Shown here one piece after another: positions 40,501-49,500 of a stretch of 64,000 bases of DNA. Within the stretch, counting starts at the first letter, position 1. Each line of letters starts with the position of its first letter. The DNA is from Ceratotherium simum simum (taxonomy: Eukaryota; Chordata; Mammalia; Perissodactyla; Rhinocerotidae). The stretch is from NCBI RefSeq assembly GCF_000283155.1, contig NW_004454216.1:7293081-7357080 (forward strand). Direction: 5' to 3'. Both the position numbers and the translations under genes were made by a program. The notes beneath the pieces are model-generated. The model had not been told where the DNA came from. It was given only the letters and a program-made list of their open reading frames with translations, and searched no databases.

Positions 40501-43500
40501 ATACATCTTTCAGCTTACTCATTTTTTCTTTAGCTGCCATTTTCCATGTCCACTGAATTTCTTAATTATTATTTCAATGGCCAAATTTTTCATTTCTATA
40601 AGTTGTATTTGGTTTTTTTCCAAATCTGCTAGGTGTTTTTGAGCATGTCTTATCCATTTATCATATTTTTAATCCCTTCTATTACGTCTTTAATAATATC
40701 AAGTGATTGTTTTACAGTCTTTATCTGGTAGTTTTATCTGAAGTTTTGGAGGGTCTAATATGCTATTTATTGAATCTCCTTCTGTTCACTCATAAAGTAT
40801 TAAATTCAAGTCCCAAAACTTCCTGAGAAACAGACGACCATTATGTACTCTCAGGAAGACTTCCCTCCCCCCACACTCCAAGCCCAAGTTTAAACAGATA
40901 AGCTTCCTCATCTTCAACCTGCAGATGTAGGTGGATTTTGTTCCTAGTCTACCTTTCACAGAGGGTATAACTCTTCAAGAGTCGTGGCTTTATAAAGAGT
41001 TCTCAGTTCCAATTCACACAAGTCCACGGCCTCATCTCCTATCCCAGTGTGGCCATTAAAGCTTTAGTTACTGAGACTAATAACTCCTCAGGGCTGTCCC
41101 AGCATTAGCTCTGTGCTTACAACTGTGGTAAACAGCTCCCACTTCTTTTTTAGCCCTTAAGTATTTTCCTTGCGATTTTGTGAGCCCAGATATGCATTTT
41201 AAAAAGATGTTTTTAACATTTCATCCAGCATTTCTAGGTACTTTGTAGCAGAAGAGCTTTTAAGTTAAACAGTCCTCTCTCCATATTGCCAGAAATGTTA
41301 GTTCCTATTGCTTTATAATTAAATCTAAAAGCATTATAAGATATCTAGGTTTTCAAACAATATCTATCTATAATTAATTTAATTGGATAAAATACATTTT
41401 TTAATCCAACAGAAATTGGAAAATTAGTTCATTCTTTTTCATCAGTTACTGAAGTCAAAATCTGAAATATATTTTTTAGCTTGAATAAATCCAAGATACG
41501 TTGTGGAGAACAACACATGATTACAGGAAACCTCTTCTCCAAAGTTGCCAAAGTATGTTACAAACATACTAATTAATCCTCTTGGGCTTTTTTTTTTTAA
41601 TATAACAGTGCAACATTAATTAATCCTCGTTATATGCCTCTAAATCAGGTTTGTGGCAAGTTTTATCCCCCACTTACAAGCAAAAAAGCTTACCTGTGAA
41701 TAATGACTATGATCATGCTATAAGACAATGATAAAGCACAGAGTCAAGACTTCTGATTTCTTGTACAATTAGAAAAAACTTGATTATTATCTAGAAAAAT
41801 TCAAATCTATTTTCTATTAAAACATAAGTATACTAGTTATTGTTTGTACATGTATAGATACTGTTTCAAAACCTAGATTTGTTTTATTCTTAAAATGTTT
41901 TAGAACAAATACATAAAAGAAATGACAAATGTGAACTCCAGCCTCTTTTAAAATTCTCCTACTCCATCTTTCCTTTTTCCTATTTCCCTTCCTAAATCAA
42001 AGATCTGAGGGATCTGAGATTTCATATCTTTTTTATTCTATGTATATTTGTCAAGATTTTCAGGGCCGGCCCCGTGGCTTCGTGGTTAAGTGCGCTCGCT
42101 CCGCTGCTGGCAGCCCGGGTTCGGATCCCGGGTGTGCACTGAGGCACCGCTTCTCCAGCCATGCTGAGGCCGAGTCCCACATACAGCAACTAGAAGGATG
42201 TGCAGCTATGACATATAACTATCTACTGGGGCTTTGGGGGAAAAAAAATAAATAAATAAAATCTTTAAAAAAAAAAAAAAAAAGATTTTCAAATACACAA
42301 TTATTCAAAGAAAAACACATCCTAAACAAACTTAATATTAATTTTAGTTTACAATTCAGAAAACCATAAATCCCTCCCCCTTTTAAAATGCAATTATCAA
42401 CTAAATCAGCTACTAAGGAAATAAGTATATACAAATGACAAATATTTTTAAAGGAACTTAATATTAACGAAATACCCAGGTAGAAAAATATGGTTAACAT
42501 TAAGTACTTTACCCAAAGCACTATTACTTCTAGAAAAGATCCAAGTAAATATGTCATCTTCTAAACATACTCAACAGAAAATCTCAAAGGCTTTTTTCTA
42601 CTCCCAATAGTTGCTAGCTCTACCTCACTAAGAGAAGTTACATTAAATAAATGCATCAGCTACAGATCTCTGTATGCTTTTCCTCTGAGACCTTAATCCA
42701 CCTGCAATATACCATTATTTTAAGTGGGAAAAACAGTTTTTTCTTTTGGGATTTTTTTCTTTTGCTATGTATTTTTACTAACAGTTAAAGGACAAAATCA
42801 TAAATATTTATTTGCCATTAGCTTTATTTTAAATTTCATTTCTTTATTTCACATAATTTTTATTGTTATATGAGGATTTAAAGTTAATAGTAAAACCCAT
42901 TTCCCACATACTAGGATTAAATATTTTCATTTTAAAATAAAAAATAAAACAAATATAACAATTAACATTCCTATCTTTATATTACAGGATTGAAACAGAA
43001 AATCTGCAGCTGTTGGTCTCACTATCAATTGCTATGCGGATTTAATCATACTCCTCTAAATTAAAATCCTACTGTCAGAAAGACACTTACTAGCCAGTTT
43101 GTTGAGCAGCACAAGATTAAATTGATAGGGTCTGAAAGAAATTAACTTCAGCAAAAAAAAAAGGCAACAAAAAACTTCAATAAACTTTGGTTCACTTCCT
43201 TGTATCTTTCTGCTAAGTTTTCACAATTTTTTTTTAATTTAAAATACTTTTTACGATATTACAAATAGTAGGTCCTCTTATCTAGCACTTTTCAACCTTT
43301 TTACCACTGGGACAATCTTAAGGAAAGGTGTTCCCCATATGACACTCCCATTGAGTATGCCCAGAGTTTTTTATGACTGATATGTTGCTACCAGGACTGT
43401 AAACATTGAGTGCTTGATAGCTATAACCACCCCCCTTTGTTTCTCCTGTTGACTCAAGACATACCAGTGTTGCAATACTGTGCCCCAATCTCTACTTTTA

Positions 43501-46500
43501 CAAGTGAGGCACCTGAGGCCTGACAGGTTGAACAACATACTCAAGAGCACCACACGGTGAAGTCACCAGGGACAGAGCATACACTCTATCCCAGATGCTT
43601 TGTTCCCAATCTCCAATTCCTTCAATTATATCATGCTGCCCTCTAAATTCACAACTGTGGAACAAGTGAGTTCACTTGGCCAAGATATATGAGTTATCCT
43701 ACATTAGTGAATTTTCCAGATCCCTGAAGCTTAACTCTTTAAATACCAAAACTTTATAAAGTTATCAGTCCCTTTTAGTAGAAATGTTCCAAAGTGAAAA
43801 GGCACAAATCCAGATTTCTTGGATGTTCTAGTGAAATGGCTGTGACACTCTTTTAATTCTTTGCTCAACGACCAGGTCACATGCCTCCTGAATATTTTCC
43901 TGTTTTGCTACCGGTCTTCCTTGTGTTGATTTTGGATCCCTCAGTGAACTCTGCCATCTTACCGTACTCATTCAATTCCTACTTTACTGCCAGGAGAATG
44001 TGAAAATAGCAACACGGTGGAGTTGGCGGTAGAAGCAGATGGATTTAAAATGGCAGAGAAAAAGTGAATTATTTCCCAAACTTCTTAACCACCATTTCTA
44101 CCAGCTATGGTACTACCTCAGAGCCAACTTATCTGCATGGGCCTTTGGCCTGCACATTAAGAGGCCCAGGTTGCTACACTTTTTGAGCTTCTGCTGTCAT
44201 TTCTTGCTATTGTCCATGTGTTGTCACCAAGTAACTCCCCTATCTCTGATATCCTATTCAACTACAAATGGAAACCAATTTATTTAGGCTTACAAAATAT
44301 ATGTCGAAAAGATATTAAAGAAATTCCAAATGAAGACTTGAGGAATTCTCCTCTTACAGGACATATCAGCGTGAATTTTCATTTAGCTATTCAGGCTCTT
44401 CTTTTGTTTGCTTCTGAGTTCTAATAGTTCTGGTTTCTGGGTCAGTGACCTCTGCAAAAGTCAGTAAAACTTCTGAGGTGTTGTTTTTGTCTTTAAGTCT
44501 ATTCCATGTGATTTCATGTAAAAATTCCTCAAAATAAAGTGCTTGCAATCAGCGTAGAGACCTAAACTGAGCCGAAGCAGACCTTCAACACTCTAAACCA
44601 GTGCTTCTCAAACTTGAATGTGCACACAAATCATCTGGAAATCTTGTGACAACGAAGAGTCTGGTTCAGTAGGTCTGAGCTTGGGCCCAAGATTCTGCAT
44701 TTCTAATCAGCTGACAGGTGACGCCAAGTCTGCTGGCCCCAAATACTACACTTCGAGAGCAAAGCTCTAGAACACATATCTCTTTTTTCTCTCTCTCCTA
44801 TTTCTAAATCCGCATTCTCTTGCTTTTTCCTTTCCTTGTTTTATCCTTTTTCTTGCTTTAAGTCTGCCAAGAATAACCACAGTGACTGTTTAGCCCTGTA
44901 GATAGCCCTTGGAACTATAAAGGTTTTCCAATCTATAACAAGCTATAAAAACCACAATGCAGAAGGGTCAAAACACTACAATAGTCATAAACTTTCTCTA
45001 ACTGTGACCAAAAAGAACATAATCAATATAGATGACACAATTTTTAGGATGTGTGGTTATTTTGGTATAATTTTTAGCAATTAAATATTTTCCTTAGGAT
45101 ATGGTTTTAAAAAAATCATGTTAACTTTCTTAATAGGAAGAAAGAACCTGTTATTCATCTTAAGATTCAGTAACATTCAATAACTGAGCTGCTAATTATG
45201 AACAGAATGATGGTACTTGTACTAATCTTTATAACCTGTTAATATTGGTTTTTTTAGTCTACTTTAAAATTACAAGAAATTCTGCTACCAAGTATACCTA
45301 ATCGTCAAGAGATCAGGTTTCTAATGAATTAATATTGGAACTGTGTATGCCTTATAATCTTATATAAATTTCACTTAGAGTTGCATTATCTCAGATTCTA
45401 TCTCATAGAATCGTAGACTCATAACTCTCATAGGAATTGCTAGATTTAGAGTGAGCCCTTTAATACAACAAATGCCAGCATTCACGTGGTAACAGAAATG
45501 TTGTTCTTACCAAAAGACTCCATGCACCTAATCAACAGGCAGTGGTCTCATTTTACAGTGGGGAAACCTGGAGCACAGCCAGGTTATGTGACCACGTGAG
45601 CACAATGCAAACAGAATACGAAACTCCTCACTGTAAAACCTTTCTTATAATCACCATACATCACAGCTCAAACGTCGTTAAACTTCCTTTGAGGTATGGA
45701 AACCAATTCTTTAAATCAAAATTGTCAAATAGCTGGCTTCTCAGTAACATTTAGAAAAATGGTTTCTGTATAACGTTAGTCTCCAGCCAAACAGAACAAC
45801 ACTGTAAGTGGAATCCAGTTCTGTGGTGCACTTTTCTCCCAGGGAAACGCAAGCAGACAATTCCACTCCATCAAACCAGACAACAGCGCATTCTAGCGGC
45901 CAAAGGAGAGTATAATCAGAGAGGTCTGAGACTCTGGACTAAAACTTAAAACTAAAATCTAGAAGCTAATAAGAAAATATTACAAATATTATATGAATTG
46001 CTGTCGACAAAGAAAATTTGCATTTAAGATTAAAATGAAGATATGAGAAAGGAAAAATATTACCCAAAAGCTCCAGTCACCACTCCAGTTATGTAAATTT
46101 GGCCCCTGTTTTTTAGCTGACACTACGTTATTCTCATCCACAACGGGACTAGGATTTTCCTCTAACTCTTCCTTTGACTCGGTGGCAAAGCTTGAGTCCC
46201 CTTCATTTATTACCTGGAAACAAGTATCAAACAACATAAATCAATTATTGAGAAATGCCCATTTCAAAAAGAAAAGAGTTAATGTTCAAAATACATAAAT
46301 TAACTTGAAAAGGACAATATTTAAGCTTTTAGAAAACAGCAATTAGTATGTTTTTGCTTCCATAGTTCATACGTTTACACATGCAACAAATATTTTCCAA
46401 GTACTACTATTTCTTAGATAGTTTAGTCGGCACTAGAGATTCAAAAATGAATAAAACAAAGTCTTTAGCCTTCAGAAGTTCACAGTCAGCTAGAGGAACA

Positions 46501-49500
46501 GTTAAACTGTAAAAAATACAATGTAATGGGAGTGACAACCTCTTTGGAGAATAATTAGTAACGCCTAGTAGGGTCTAAGATGGGTATGTACTACAACTCA
46601 GCAATTTAATGTGCAAGTGGAGTCAACAATGTTTGTAATACTAAGAAAGTTGAAACAACCTTACTGTCCATTGGTGGGGAAATTGGTAAATTAATTCTGA
46701 TTTATACAAACAATGGAGCTAAAATAAATCAGATGTCTCAACCAGGCATCGGCCCACGATCCATAGAGCCCTGAGGGGAAAGATTATACCCTGTGCAAGA
46801 TACAGAAGAGCAGTCACTATGGAGTTAAAAAAAGAAGAGAGAAAAGGAGGGTGTGTGGGGAGGAGGAGCAGCTATTATCAGAGCACACAGCTCACCAGGA
46901 CCCTAAATACCTCTGCTGCTGCTGCCACCTGTGCCTCTGTTGTAACAAAAATCCTGATCCTCAGGGTTACAGGGAAAAGCACCCATGGCACCCGTGTGGC
47001 ACAGCAAAGGGGATAGTCTAACTCAACCTTGGCTTGGGGTTTTTAAACTCTATAAAGTAACCATTGCCATGAGGGAAGCCCCTAACCCTGGTGAAACTGA
47101 TTTAAGGGTCTCTAGAGGAAGAAATTTAAAAATGCGAAAGGGGAGAGAGGACCCCATCCACCCAAAGTATTTTCACTAACCACCAAAAAGAGAGAGAAAA
47201 AACGAAACAAAGCTGAATACAGAGGAAAGAAACAAATAAAAAACAAACAAACAAAAACTGAAACAGAAGTCCACAATTTAACCCAGTTGGAAATCCAAAA
47301 TTTATTAAAATAATTTACACAAGAAAAGATAAAAGATTGGCTTTTGCACCTCTACAGCATAGGTTCTGAACGAACTTCAACATCTGCTGAAACGCATCAA
47401 GTGGCAAATCTTCAAGGCTGTAATTAGTACTGGGCTCAAACTACAGTTATACCTGGAGATGCCACTGAATTTAAGCAAGGTACCCCCTATAATCTCGGGG
47501 GAATTACTCAACATAAAATAGACGAAAAACAGGTATGCCTCACCTTAACCACCAGAGCCGCTACCTTGCCTAAACGCTCCCTGGTCATAGTACACATCGC
47601 CCTAAAATATCCCGTAGTGGCGACGGATGCTCTGACCCAATGAGTAAGAAATTTAAACCAAGTCTTTGGAGCCTACAAATGAGCTTTTAAAAAAGTCGGG
47701 CCCCGAGGACCACCCCACAACCCCTAGTTAAAATAGTTAATACAGCTCAATGTAAAATAAAACAGGGCCTTTAAAGACTGAGATTTATTATATAAGACCT
47801 AATTAGTGAAAGAGCAATTATTCCACTGCCTCTCTATTTAACGGCCCAATGTGGCCTGTTCAAGTTGGACAAATGAATGGTGCCTCACAGTTGACTCCTG
47901 TACCCTTGATGCTGCAGGCCTACCCATGAAGGCCCCTCTACCCAATATTACTGAAATTACTGACTCTACCCAATCAGAAACTGGTAAATATTTTGATTTT
48001 ATAAATTGGGCTAATATGTTCTGTTCAGTCCCTCTTTCAACAACCTCTCAGGCAGTTTGCCTTCACCTCCAGAGGGACATGATGTTCCTTTTCCCGGCTA
48101 CCCACAGGATACCTCTTAACTGTATCCAGTTTTCTCCAGGAGCACAGGTATGACATTACATTGATTACATCCTCCTCTGAAGACATTCTTTTGACACGCC
48201 CATTCAGGACATACAAATACTCACAGAGGAGCTCATGAAAAGAGGATGGGCCATTGCCCCACACATATTGTAAGGCCTGCCACCTTGGTTACATGCCTGA
48301 AAATTATTTGGTAAACCAAGGGCCACTCCATCCCTGACAATGTCAAGAAACAGCTATTGTTCCTCTCAGCAACCACCACGTTAAAACAAGCCCAACATCT
48401 TTTAGGTCTGTTTGGGTTCTGGAGGCAATATATTCCTCATTTACACATTTTACTTGAGCCCATTTATGTTATTACTCGCAAATCAGACTGCCCTGAATGG
48501 GGCCCTCTCCCAAAACAGATTCTAAAATGTGTCAAAATTATAATGTAACAGACACTGCCATTAGTGCTACCTCCCCCCACCAAAACACACACACACACAC
48601 ACACAAAGAATCCTTCACTGTAGAGACTTTAGCAGCCTCTTTTCAGGACTCCTGGAGCCTCCGGACCACCCATAATGTCCATAAGTTGTCCACAAGCTTC
48701 TGATGCAAAAAAACTCTCTCTTCTGCCCCACACTATATGCCATTAGAGAAGCAGTTACTGACCGCATACAGGACTCTGCTAGAAATAGAGGCTCTCACAA
48801 GCCCTGAGCCTGTGACCCTCCATACCCAGATGGCCATTACACCTTGGGTCCTGGAAGGAACACCTTGCAAGCTCAGCACAGCCACCAAGGTCTCCTTGCT
48901 ACAGGATAGAACCAAATTGGGGCCCTCTGGCATATCCCACCTGCAGGAGGGCATGGCCTCCCCTGTCCTCACTCCCTTCTCAGATGTCATGGCGCTACAG
49001 GAGATCACCCCTCTCCTGAACCCCCAGAATACCTGGGGGGTGACTTTGTTCAATTGAGTGAACAGCAATAGGAGTTTGTACACTCCAAACTCCCATTTGA
49101 AGTTTGATGGACAAACTTGCTGTTCAGCGGACAGCACCACCACCATTACACATGATGGAACTCACTGGACACCTACTGTTTTTCCTTTCTTAACCAGGAT
49201 GACCCTGATAAAGGAAAGGACCCAGGAGTTAGCACAACTGGCTGAACTTCCCACAATCACCTTAACGCTGAGTCCTCTGGCCAACAACTGGCTCCATCTG
49301 CACATTTTTACAGACTCTTGGGCCACTGCCTAAGAGTTGCGCCCTTTGGGGTAAAGAGCTCTGGAACTCTCTTGCTTCACAGGTACTCAAAATATAAGTC
49401 AAGGTCACACACGGCTCTACATATACTAAAGCCACAATAAAAGACCTCATCAAGACATTCCTTATCCCCGCCAGGGTTCCAAACATTACGGATGGTGACC

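Noticed and set aside
45989..46237. 82-codon minus frame taken as a whole protein
   Set aside because: Only 46213-46064 is exon; the first residues and the hydrophobic C-terminal part are intronic read-through past clear splice sites.
47851..48153. 100-codon plus frame as a host gene
   Set aside because: It is the reverse-transcriptase part of the decayed ERV pol, followed by a broken catalytic box and stops.
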